IMG/VR virus record: IMGVR_UViG_3300033997_000478
Coordinates: 1-64,000 of that record
DNA: 64,000 nucleotides
Source: a virus
Strand: one strand, 5' to 3'
In this document: positions 16,648 to 25,274 of the stretch, one piece after another
Layout of the letters: every line of letters starts with the position of its first letter
How positions within the stretch are numbered: the stretch's first letter is position 1
The notes under the pieces: model-generated
Databases searched by the model: none
What the model was told of the DNA's origin: nothing
Seen by the model: the letters and a program-made list of their open reading frames with translations, nothing else
Translations under genes and position numbers: made by a program

Positions 16648-17529
16648 TTACGGACGCGGAACGGTGTTGCCGCTGGTGGCGACGCGACGCGCCTGCTCCA
16701 TGTAGCCGTTCGGCACATCGGCCACGTACGGGTCGATGCGGCTGGTGAAGGCGTTCTGGGTCAGGTACGGGTTCATGCCGGTCATGACCATCGCGCTCAG
16801 ACGCTCCTGCGCGAAGTCGATGACACGCTGGCCGACCTGGGTCAGGGCGGTGAACTCGACGTTGTAGTCGAGCGACTCGCCTGCCTGGGTCAGATCACGG
16901 CGACCGGTGGTCTCGGCGATCTGGTTGTTCGGCCGCATGTTGGTGCACAGCCATGCTTCCTGGACCTTGGTGAAGGTCGGATCCGGCTCGAAGAAGAGCA
17001 CGGTCATGGCGGTGTAGTCGGGCAGCAGGTCGTTCGGACGGCGGCCGGAGGCGATGATGCCAGGTGCCTTGGTGATGGGATCCATCATCAGCATCTGGAC
17101 CCAGCCGTTCAGGAAGGCCTTGATCGGCTTGCCGTACTTTTCGGTCCAGGTGAAGGCCGGCACCGAACGGGTGCGGGTCACGTTGGACAGGTCCTGCTGC
17201 ATTTCGCCAGCGCCACCCACAGCGTTCTCGACGTGCTCGACGTTCAGGGTCGAGTTGAGGCCGTCGATGGACTTCGGGTGGACCTCGACCAGGGCCTTCA
17301 GAGTCTGTTCCCAGATCTCCGGATTGTCCAGGTCGCGGAAGCCGCGCGGAGCGGCGATCAGCAGGGCGATGATGTTCCGACGCACGTAGGCCGCGTTGTT
17401 CACGTAGGCCGCGAAGTCGGTCATGATGCCCATCTGGCCGCCGATGGCCGGATTCAGCATCGGAGCCTGGGTCTGCTTGCCGAAGGCGTTGCTACCCAGG
17501 ATCGTGCCTTGGATGCGAGTGTTGCTCAT
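16648..17529 (-). CDS. Tail tube protein (phiKZ gp30-like by position)
   Basis: The 293-residue product lies directly downstream of the tail sheath gene, as is usual for contractile-tailed phages, and has strict high-expression codons. Strand-rich segments (NVEFTALTQVGQRVIDFAQE near residue 227) suit a tube-type beta-barrel fold. GAGGAA precedes the ATG. The tube forms the inner channel through which DNA leaves. Identity rests mainly on gene order (sheath then tube, then divergent virion genes and terminase) and abundance-type codons. Confidence 0.72.
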   Translation of the reverse strand: MSNTRIQGTILGSNAFGKQTQAPMLNPAIGGQMGIMTDFAAYVNNAAYVRRNIIALLIAAPRGFRDLDNPEIWEQTLKALVEVHPKSIDGLNSTLNVEHVENAVGGAGEMQQDLSNVTRTRSVPAFTWTEKYGKPIKAFLNGWVQMLMMDPITKAPGIIASGRRPNDLLPDYTAMTVLFFEPDPTFTKVQEAWLCTNMRPNNQIAETTGRRDLTQAGESLDYNVEFTALTQVGQRVIDFAQERLSAMVMTGMNPYLTQNAFTSRIDPYVADVPNGYMEQARRVATSGNTVPRP

Positions 17530-17574
17530 TGTCTTAGTTTCCTCGAGTCGTAGTCAGACTGTGGTGAGGGCCCA

Positions 17575-19686
17575 TTACTGGGCCAGCACCAGATCAGCCG
17601 TGTCATGGGCCACGACGGAGTACGTGCCGACGGTACGCATCTGTTCACCGTACATGTGGATGTCGGTCTTCCAGCTGTACCCACGCTGCTCGTCGGCGAC
17701 GGTGAAGTAGGTATCCGGCTTGATGGTCACACGGCCGTCGTACTTACCTTCGGTGCGGCTGGTGATCAGCTCGTTCGACTTGGCGATGAACTGACCCTGG
17801 GTCAGCTTGCCACTCGAACCGGTCAGATCGGCCCAGGCGCGCTGCGCAACCTTCCACAGGTCCACCGCGATGGCGACGTTGAAGAAGTTGTTCAGGATCG
17901 AGGTGTCGTCGTCGTAGACGGTCTGCAGGCCGGGCCAGAACTGGCTCAGCATGTCGTAGTCCTGCGCCCAGACCAAGCCATTGCGCCAGTCATTCAGACG
18001 GGCGTTGGCGCCCTTGTCGGTGATGTTGACGTTCTTGAACTTGCTGATCTGGTTGTTCGGCGACTCGTCGAAGGCGGCGTTCGAATTCCAGATGCCGGTG
18101 CCGGCGCCCATGTAGGCGGCGCACTTGGCAGCGAACTCGATGGTCAGCGGCAGCTGGTTGTTCTGCGGACCGCGGTACTTGGAGTTCAGCAGCTGGCCGG
18201 AGTGACCCACGACCACCGCACGGCAGACCTTGGTACCGAAGATTTCCGACTCCGGATACAGGCGAGCGGCGTTCTTCAGGTTGATGGCCATGGACGATTC
18301 CTTGGCGCCATCGTTCTGCGGCTGGCTGATGTCCTGGGTGGACAGCACCGAGATCACGTCCTTGCGCACGCCGATCGGCCGGAGGAAGGCCAGCTTGGTG
18401 TCCAGGGTGAAGCCGGAGTCGTAGTAGAACGACACCGGGTACTTGGCCCAGTTCTCCATCTTCGCTTCCAGCTGGCCGTAGTTGGTCAGCTCGTTGCGCA
18501 CCGCGCTGTCGAAGGCGGTGAAGGACTGGGTACCGTCAGCACCACCCACAGCCCACTGCGCCGAAGCGTCGGACAGCAGGATGCCACCCTGGGCCGGACC
18601 CAGCAGCTCGTAGCTGTAGTACGGGGTGCCGTACTGGTCGGTTGCGCCCAGCAGGTTCACCATGTACAGGTACTGCGAATTGGCGTCCATGGTCAGTTCC
18701 GGCAGCAGACCCGCCGGGGCTTCCTTGGCGCCGATCATGGCCAGCACTTCCTTGATGTTGTCCTCGTAGATGTGGACATCACCGAAGGCGCCGTACACCG
18801 GGCTCATGCCCGAGGACGGGTCGGCCGCCTCGTAGGCGTCCTTGAAGGTGCGGGCCAGGTAGATCTCGGAATCGTTGCTGGTGTCGATCGCATCGGGCTT
18901 CAGCGAGAAGTCCAGCGTCGGGCTGCCCAGCAGGGTGTTGATGACGTTGGTCGTCGAATCCGGGTCGTTGCGCTTGACCAGCTGCAGGCGGTAGATGTAC
19001 GACTTGGTCTGGGAGACCAGGTTGTCGTTGATCGGGTTGCCCGACTGGGTGGTCGGCACGCTGAAGCGGGTGCCCTTGTTGTTGCCGGCATTGCCGAACC
19101 AACGGGCCGGCAGTTCGATCAGCGGGATCACCTGCGACTGCACGTCGGTGCTGGAGGTCAGACCACCAGCCTTCTTGCTGACCAGGCCGAACTCCTCGAC
19201 GGTGTTGCCCAGGGTCCAGTCGTTCAGGACCAGACGGGCACGGTGGCCGGGGATCTTGGCGCCGGAGCCGGTCACCGGGATCTTGGCACCGCTTTCGTCG
19301 CGCTTGAAGGTCTTGTCGTCGTTACGCTCGTACTGCTGCACGTCGTCAGCAACGATGTCCAGCGACAGCAGCAAGCGGGCTTCCTTACCGTCGGCCGGAC
19401 GAATGCGCTGCGCCATGATGGCGTTGCCTGCGCCCATGATCTGGGAGGCCAGCTCCGAGGCATGGTTGTAATACGGGGAACGGGTGTCCAGCGTCTTGGC
19501 GCCGTACAGGGTGGAGAAGGCGGCACCGGAAGCCAGGTGCGGCAGGGTGGGGCCGTCTTCGGCGTACAGGTACACGTGCGCCAGGTGGGTCGGCAGCGCC
19601 AGCGGTTCACGCACAGGAGCATTTCCGGAGTCGTCCAGAATACCCTGCATGTGAATGGCCGGAGCAGCGCTGAGGATGTTGCTCAT
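17575..19686 (-). CDS. Contractile tail sheath protein (phiKZ gp29-like)
   Basis: The start at 19686 (MSNILSAAPAIHM) is chosen because CAGGAGC lies ten bases upstream; the frame extends another 15 codons without a site. The 703-residue size fits phiKZ-type sheaths. The N-terminal part has the typical sheath beginning (SNILSAAPAIHMQGILDD; later LYGAKTLDTRSPYYNHASEL), and the C-terminal part has the conserved sheath-like RTVGTYSVVAHDTADLVLAQ ending. Codon use is of highly expressed genes. The sheath contracts around the tube to drive infection. It is transcribed with the tube gene from a divergent promoter region at 19687-19899. Confidence 0.85.
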   Translation of the reverse strand: MSNILSAAPAIHMQGILDDSGNAPVREPLALPTHLAHVYLYAEDGPTLPHLASGAAFSTLYGAKTLDTRSPYYNHASELASQIMGAGNAIMAQRIRPADGKEARLLLSLDIVADDVQQYERNDDKTFKRDESGAKIPVTGSGAKIPGHRARLVLNDWTLGNTVEEFGLVSKKAGGLTSSTDVQSQVIPLIELPARWFGNAGNNKGTRFSVPTTQSGNPINDNLVSQTKSYIYRLQLVKRNDPDSTTNVINTLLGSPTLDFSLKPDAIDTSNDSEIYLARTFKDAYEAADPSSGMSPVYGAFGDVHIYEDNIKEVLAMIGAKEAPAGLLPELTMDANSQYLYMVNLLGATDQYGTPYYSYELLGPAQGGILLSDASAQWAVGGADGTQSFTAFDSAVRNELTNYGQLEAKMENWAKYPVSFYYDSGFTLDTKLAFLRPIGVRKDVISVLSTQDISQPQNDGAKESSMAINLKNAARLYPESEIFGTKVCRAVVVGHSGQLLNSKYRGPQNNQLPLTIEFAAKCAAYMGAGTGIWNSNAAFDESPNNQISKFKNVNITDKGANARLNDWRNGLVWAQDYDMLSQFWPGLQTVYDDDTSILNNFFNVAIAVDLWKVAQRAWADLTGSSGKLTQGQFIAKSNELITSRTEGKYDGRVTIKPDTYFTVADEQRGYSWKTDIHMYGEQMRTVGTYSVVAHDTADLVLAQ

Positions 19687-19899
19687 GGTTGGAAGCTCCT
19701 GAAAACTGGGACCAGTTTTTGCTTGCGGCAACGAAATCTCGGGACGCGACTCCGAAATTAAACGTGGTTGACACAGGCAGTGCTGACTAATGCTATAGCA
19801 ATGGAGTGATGTCGCGCATCATAGTAATAAATAACTCACACATCATCTATCTCCGATGCGCAACCTTTTGACCCAAACAACCTCCGCTGGAGTGGCAAG
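19687..19899. promoter_or_regulatory. Divergent promoter region between sheath and 19900 genes
   Basis: This AT-rich interval drives the minus-strand sheath-tube unit and the plus-strand virion-terminase unit. On the minus strand TTACTATGATG (19828-19818) resembles the recurrent TACTATC motif. On the plus strand only ATCATCTATCTCC (19841-19853) is loosely similar. No gene is seen. Confidence 0.5.
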
Positions 19900-20835
19900 A
19901 TGATTGATTCTGCATACCAAACCACGGCAGCCTCGGCAGCTGCTGCGGCCACCAAGCCGATCCAGATGGCGCTCAAGCAAGCGTTCATCCATGGCGATCT
20001 GGCACCGGCCAAATCGCTCAAGGGTGAGATCATTGAGGGGGTCTACATCGTACCTCCATACCTTAAGGGGGTGGCCCCCTTCACTATGCCGTTGGAATTT
20101 GAAACGGCCCAAGGTGAAGCAATCGCCGTCGATGCCCGTGGCTTCATGCGCGGCAACGATGCTGACTCGCTGAAGGTGGTCCAACCCGGTGAATACGAAG
20201 GCGCCGTCCTGCAAGCGGCCCTGACCCGCATCTGGCGTCGCAACGGTGCCACCGAAATGCGCCGCTGGAATGATCTGGCCGCCAAGGTCTACATCCGTCT
20301 GGTCTCTGAAACGTTGGTGCGCGTGCTGCACCTGAGCGCCTACGACCAGCAGCCGCTGGCGGTGCTGACCGGCTACTTCTACTACACCCTGTTCATCGGT
20401 AACCGGGAGATCCTGCGAACCGATGCGATCACTCACGAAGAGCGTGAGAAGATCATCGTGGCCGTCTCGCGCATCACCCGAGTCAATCCGAGCAAGGTCG
20501 AAGAGATCATTCGCGAAGATCTGACCCGACCGTACACCCTGCAAGACTTCGCCGAGATGCTCAAGCGCGAGATCCCGACCCCGCGTCTGGAAAAGCTCTC
20601 CGATGCGCTGATCATGCAGATGCTCGGTGGCATCTGGTACGGTGGCAACGCCCGCCAGCTGGTGGCCGTGGCCCTGGAGTTCCCGCCGGCGTGGCTGACC
20701 ATGATCTTCCAGGCGGTCAATGATCGCGGCTTCCGCGGTGCAGGTCTGACCAAGATGGTCGAAGACAACAACAAGCAAGATGCCGGCGCACGCTTCACGC
20801 GCGACGTGCTCAATGCGCTGGAGGACTTTGGATGA
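19900..20835 (+). CDS. Probable virion protein (311 aa), phiKZ gp28-like by position
   Basis: The product starts with an Ala-rich helix (TTAASAAAAATKPIQMALKQA) and contains a mixed alpha/beta core. It overlaps the next large gene by ATGA and lies between sheath and terminase, where phiKZ-like phages carry virion genes gp26-gp28. No motif is recognised. A clear ribosome-binding site is not obvious; CTCCGCTGGAG is about 13 bases upstream. Confidence 0.75.
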   Translation: MIDSAYQTTAASAAAAATKPIQMALKQAFIHGDLAPAKSLKGEIIEGVYIVPPYLKGVAPFTMPLEFETAQGEAIAVDARGFMRGNDADSLKVVQPGEYEGAVLQAALTRIWRRNGATEMRRWNDLAAKVYIRLVSETLVRVLHLSAYDQQPLAVLTGYFYYTLFIGNREILRTDAITHEEREKIIVAVSRITRVNPSKVEEIIREDLTRPYTLQDFAEMLKREIPTPRLEKLSDALIMQMLGGIWYGGNARQLVAVALEFPPAWLTMIFQAVNDRGFRGAGLTKMVEDNNKQDAGARFTRDVLNALEDFG

Positions 20836-23435
20836 GCAACACTGACGATTACCTCGTCCGCCATGCGTTGAAGAACGTATGGTGCAGTCCTCGCCAGGAC
20901 TTGCAGGTGATCTACACGCCTCGTCGCATTTCGAACCCGCGTGGTGAGCGGGTCTCGATCAACCACCTTTGGGGGTCGGTGATGCTGCCCACCAACACCG
21001 ATGTCTATCATGTCTATCAGATCGGTCAGTACGCACCGCATCTGGTTGGTCTGAAGGCTGAGCGTGGGGTGTGGCACCATGTTCCGACCATGATGCACGA
21101 TGAAGAACTCATCGTGGACATCTATACCAGCAATGGTGTCAACGTGGCGCGGCTGTACACCTGGATCATGATCACTCCGGACAAGGACATCCTGGTCGCT
21201 GTGCGCGATCAGCCGCAGGTGGTCAATCTTCGTACCACGCCGATCCATGTGCGGTTGTACTCCAACTCGTTCTTCTCCTCGGTTCGCAGTGACGACTTCC
21301 AGCACCAGATCTACAGCTGGGGCCGGCGTTGCCTGACCCCGGCACATCAACTGGAAGTGCAGCGCGCCTACCACGAGTACATGCTCAAGCGTGGTCACAC
21401 CTGGCTCTACGTCAACGGCATCTACCGCGACGACTACACCCCCTCGATGTTCGTCTCCGGCGACATCGTCGAGTTCGTCTACGACAGCACGGTCAAGGCA
21501 GTCAAGGAATGGAAGGTCAAGGACCTGGACTACTTTGACAGCGATCGCGACAACAAGCGCAAGTACTTCCTGCATTATGCTGGCGACCAAGTCGGCGGGC
21601 AGATCATCGACTATCAAGATGACATTGATGTCTTCCTGATCAAGCGTCGTGCGTCCAACAACGATCGCTTCGACGGTCTGTACTACCACAAGAACAATGT
21701 CGATGGCGATGCGATGCGCATGGTCACCCACCGTGACTATTCGATTGTGGTCGACTACGTGGTCAGTCTGCAGCAGTCGCGTGTGGCGCAGTGGCCGACG
21801 GTGGAAGATCTGTCGGTGCAGCTGTTCATCCGCGAAGGCGGCTACTCCCGTCCGTTGGTGTTTGAACATCACCGCATCCAAGAGCTGTACAAGCTCAAGG
21901 AACCGGATCTGTATCAGGCCATGGTCGGTGTAGACTCCTCGGTCCACTGGTGGCGGGCCAACGAGCTGGAGAATTCCCTCTACGTCAAGATCATGGGCAT
22001 GAACCCGCACGTGATCACCAACGACGTGGTGCGCGACGCCTACGGCTACAACGCCATCGCCAAGCTGATTGGCGACACGCCCAAGTACGTGGTGGACATC
22101 AACGGTCGCAAGGTCGTGCCGATGCCCTACGGCTTGCAGGTGGATTCGACGGTCTACGAGCTGGATGCCAACGGGCTGCTGATTGCCCCGTACGTTCATC
22201 GGGCCGGCGTGGAGTACACCCCGTTCAACGCTAGCTGTCGTTCGATCGAAGCCATCGGTGGTATCGGTGGGGGTCGACTGGATCTGAGTCTGGCCATGGA
22301 CGATGTGGCCTTGCAACCCAACGCCAGCTATCGCTTCTACGTGGCCCCGATCCTGCATGATGTCATCCAGTGGAATGACTGGGAAGATGTCACCGGCGAT
22401 GAGACCAAGTACACCATCATCGACGGCAAGATCAAGTGGCTGGTGGACCCGCGCTTCTTCTACACCGCGGTCAAGTCCGACACCATGTTCCTGAGCTATG
22501 AACTGGATCTGGCCCCGGACAACGGGTTGCTGCGATTCTCGGTCAATGGCCAGTACACCGAAAAGGGCGTGGTCAAGTCGGGCATCATGTACATCCCGCC
22601 GGGTCGTCTGGACATCTGGCTCAACAGCCATGCCCTGATCGAAGGTCTGGACTACTACGTGCAGTGGCCGCAGGTGGTGATCTGCAACAAGGAGTTCCTG
22701 GTCGACGGCAAGGCGCAGAAGCTGCGCATCCGTGGTACGGGCTTCTGCAATCCGGACATGTCCTTGGTCCAACCCAAGGAAGTGGGCTTTGTCAAGTACG
22801 GCAAGCTTTCCCACAACAGCCGCTTTGACCTGCGCGATGACCGCGTCATCCGTCTGGTAGTGCGCGGTGGTACCTACAACCGCGACAAGCTGTTGTTCAA
22901 CGAGGACACTCCGGACCTGTGGATGGACAACGTCCCCAACGGTTCACCGTACACCATGGAAGACCTGGTCGTACCGCTGCGCGGGATCGTCAATGGCGAT
23001 ACCTACGATCTGATGGAGAGGTCGCGTGAGGTGGATGCGGCCGTGTCGGCATACCTGACGCAGTACCTGCCTGAGCCGGTGCCGGAAAACCCGGACCCGA
23101 TTCCGGAGCGGTACACGATCTACAGTCCCTTCGCCTCCACGGTCATGTACGATTTGCTCAATGGTCGTCTGAGCTATCAGCAGTTCATGGGGCAGTACTC
23201 GGATCAGAAGCTGCGCGAGTTCTTGGCAAGTTACGAATGGCTGCTGGATTACGATCCGTGCATCCGTGACAATGTCGATCTGCGCTACGTCTGTGTGCAC
23301 CCGCACGACCGGACGGTGACGTTCGATCTGAACATCTACCAGTACAACATGCTCCGGCGTGCGATCAGGATCTTCCTGAACGATAAGGTGGACATCTCGC
23401 ACTTCGTCCGTATCAAGGACTCCTACGTCGATTAA
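20832..23435 (+). CDS. Large probable virion protein (867 aa), phiKZ gp27-like by position
   Basis: The 867-residue product overlaps the upstream stop by four bases. It is rich in aromatic residues and alternates strands throughout (TWLYVNGIYRDDYTPSMFV; RFYVAPILHDVIQWNDWEDV), which suits a baseplate or tail protein with beta domains. The last 120 residues are helical. I recognise no enzymatic motif. Placement between sheath and terminase supports a virion role. Confidence 0.75.
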   Translation: MSNTDDYLVRHALKNVWCSPRQDLQVIYTPRRISNPRGERVSINHLWGSVMLPTNTDVYHVYQIGQYAPHLVGLKAERGVWHHVPTMMHDEELIVDIYTSNGVNVARLYTWIMITPDKDILVAVRDQPQVVNLRTTPIHVRLYSNSFFSSVRSDDFQHQIYSWGRRCLTPAHQLEVQRAYHEYMLKRGHTWLYVNGIYRDDYTPSMFVSGDIVEFVYDSTVKAVKEWKVKDLDYFDSDRDNKRKYFLHYAGDQVGGQIIDYQDDIDVFLIKRRASNNDRFDGLYYHKNNVDGDAMRMVTHRDYSIVVDYVVSLQQSRVAQWPTVEDLSVQLFIREGGYSRPLVFEHHRIQELYKLKEPDLYQAMVGVDSSVHWWRANELENSLYVKIMGMNPHVITNDVVRDAYGYNAIAKLIGDTPKYVVDINGRKVVPMPYGLQVDSTVYELDANGLLIAPYVHRAGVEYTPFNASCRSIEAIGGIGGGRLDLSLAMDDVALQPNASYRFYVAPILHDVIQWNDWEDVTGDETKYTIIDGKIKWLVDPRFFYTAVKSDTMFLSYELDLAPDNGLLRFSVNGQYTEKGVVKSGIMYIPPGRLDIWLNSHALIEGLDYYVQWPQVVICNKEFLVDGKAQKLRIRGTGFCNPDMSLVQPKEVGFVKYGKLSHNSRFDLRDDRVIRLVVRGGTYNRDKLLFNEDTPDLWMDNVPNGSPYTMEDLVVPLRGIVNGDTYDLMERSREVDAAVSAYLTQYLPEPVPENPDPIPERYTIYSPFASTVMYDLLNGRLSYQQFMGQYSDQKLREFLASYEWLLDYDPCIRDNVDLRYVCVHPHDRTVTFDLNIYQYNMLRRAIRIFLNDKVDISHFVRIKDSYVD

Positions 23436-23445
23436 CGGGTTACAT

Positions 23446-23499
23446 GCGGCACTGCCGTGAACAGCACGCTCGGCTACTACAAGTCCATGGCAGTGCCGC
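23446..23499 (+). repeat. Inverted repeat between two virion genes
   Basis: Perfect 11-base arms GCGGCACTGCC (23446-23456) and GGCAGTGCCGC (23489-23499) enclose 32 bases. The element occupies most of the 98-base gap before ATG 23534. It may act as an attenuator or RNA-processing site. Confidence 0.6.
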
Positions 23500-23533
23500 C
23501 TCTCCCGTTGCCTTTTCAACATCAGGAAATCTC

Positions 23534-25210
23534 ATGTCCAATACCATCCCCGGTAACGGTGTGACGTTCATCGTCGACCCGAACCGTCGTTTCACCAGCT
23601 GGCACATCAGCGAAATCTACAAGCCCGGTGGCGATCCGGAAGTGGCCAAGTACGTTCCCAACAAGAACGACGAAGTCCGCGACTGGGACAGCGGTACCTA
23701 CCGGGTCACCGATGTGGATTACACCACCGGCATCTCGATCCTGACCAAGTGGAAGGAGCCGACCACGCCGGGCGAGGTGGAGAACGTCGACGTCCTGCTT
23801 GCTGCAGGTCCCGGTCATGTCTCCGAGTCCTACCGCTGCTACATCGATGACAGCGTGATCCCGCACACCCTGTGCGTGGATGCGCGTGCGCACGTCTACG
23901 GCACCACCGTCACCAGCTTCAAGATCTTCCTGGGTTCGGACATCGGTCAGAACGGGGAGATCATCTCCAGCCTCTACGACAACGCCGGCAATCTGCTGGG
24001 CGAGAACATCCCGTTCGAAGTGGTGGCCATGGATGACATCAACAACATCGCCATCAAGGCTCCGATGGTGGGCCACACCAACCGCAAGCTCAAGGACGGC
24101 GAGCAGCTTACGCTGGTGGCCTACGATGCTTCCGGTCAGCCGCGCTCGCAGGTGCTGTTGGTGGTCAAGAACACCCGCTTCATCCGTCGCCATGATGCGT
24201 CGCTGAAGTACGTGCTGGGCATCAGCCTGGAGACCCCGTTCCTGAATCCTTCCGATCCGACGGTGGTGGAATACCCGATCAACATGCCGGTGGCGGGCCT
24301 GAACCTGATGGGTCGTGTGACCTATTCGGACGGCACCTCGCTGAGCATGCCGGTGGACGGTACCAAGTTCTCCATCGCAGGCCTGACCAACTACGTGGCC
24401 ACCATCCAGGGCCAGCCGGCGCCGCTGATGCTGTTCTACCAGCTCAGTGATGGCGAGGTCGCTTACCTCGATACCCCGGCACCGAATCGCAAGATTCCCA
24501 AGCCGTACACCGCCCGCACCAAGGAGCGCGATGGCGCTTACTCGGTCAAACTGTACGTGGTTCCGACCTGGGTGGACGTGCTCACCGGCTACCGCCTGAA
24601 CTACTTCCTGTACGATCTTGACCGCAAAACGGTCTATGATGTGACGTCCCACGTCGAGTTCGGCGTTAACAGCCCGGCTTTCCGCCCCACCGAATACGGT
24701 GTGGTGCAAAACCTGGTAGTGCGTCTGAACATGCAGAAGGTCAATCCGCAGTTCGAACAATGGGCTCACACCCAGACCTTCGCGCTGACTCTGCTGCGTC
24801 GTGGTGACCAGGACGTTGGCACCAACTGGACCATCGCGTACGATCCGGGCCAGAACCCGCCGTACGGCGAAGCGCTCAAGGCTGCCTACAAGTTCATCAA
24901 CGTCGGCAATTACCAGCTCAACGTTTCCTCCGGTGCCCTCACCCAGGAAGAATGGCTGGATCGCCTGTACTACCGTTCCAAGCCGCTGTTCGATGCACGC
25001 AGCGAATCGGCGCCGCTGGTTCCGACCCACTTCACCGTGGTCACCGGTACCCAGAGCATCGACCTGCCGATCTCGGCCTGGAACCAAACCATCACCGCCA
25101 CGGCCATCCCGGCCGAAGGTCGTCCGGTCTACATCCGCTTCATCCGGCGGATGGCAGACAACGACCTGCAACTGGCGTTGGCAGGTTTGATTACCCACCA
25201 AACCCCATAA
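23534..25210 (+). CDS. Probable virion protein (558 aa), phiKZ gp26-like by position
   Basis: ATG 23534 is preceded by AGGAAA (23524-23529); the frame upstream runs through an inverted repeat and is not used. The product appears strand-rich, with several Ig-like-looking segments (VTSFKIFLGSDIGQNGEIIS; QSIDLPISAWNQTITATAIP). High-expression codons suggest a virion component. No motif is recognised. Confidence 0.75.
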   Translation: MSNTIPGNGVTFIVDPNRRFTSWHISEIYKPGGDPEVAKYVPNKNDEVRDWDSGTYRVTDVDYTTGISILTKWKEPTTPGEVENVDVLLAAGPGHVSESYRCYIDDSVIPHTLCVDARAHVYGTTVTSFKIFLGSDIGQNGEIISSLYDNAGNLLGENIPFEVVAMDDINNIAIKAPMVGHTNRKLKDGEQLTLVAYDASGQPRSQVLLVVKNTRFIRRHDASLKYVLGISLETPFLNPSDPTVVEYPINMPVAGLNLMGRVTYSDGTSLSMPVDGTKFSIAGLTNYVATIQGQPAPLMLFYQLSDGEVAYLDTPAPNRKIPKPYTARTKERDGAYSVKLYVVPTWVDVLTGYRLNYFLYDLDRKTVYDVTSHVEFGVNSPAFRPTEYGVVQNLVVRLNMQKVNPQFEQWAHTQTFALTLLRRGDQDVGTNWTIAYDPGQNPPYGEALKAAYKFINVGNYQLNVSSGALTQEEWLDRLYYRSKPLFDARSESAPLVPTHFTVVTGTQSIDLPISAWNQTITATAIPAEGRPVYIRFIRRMADNDLQLALAGLITHQTP

Positions 25211-25274
25211 GCCAAAACCAGCCAGAGGGGGAGCGAAGGCTCCCTCTCTGGTCGGCGATGGCAAAGGATTCTTT

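Noticed and set aside
17605-19761. A 718-codon open frame on the plus strand opposite the tail sheath gene
   Set aside because: It is a mirror of the GC-ending codons of the sheath gene; it has no ribosome-binding site and an implausible Val/Gly/Gln/His-rich composition.
20433-22814. A 793-codon minus-strand frame opposite the 867-aa virion gene
   Set aside because: Antisense artefact of codon bias; His/Val/Asp-rich composition without domains, and it crosses the boundary of two real genes.
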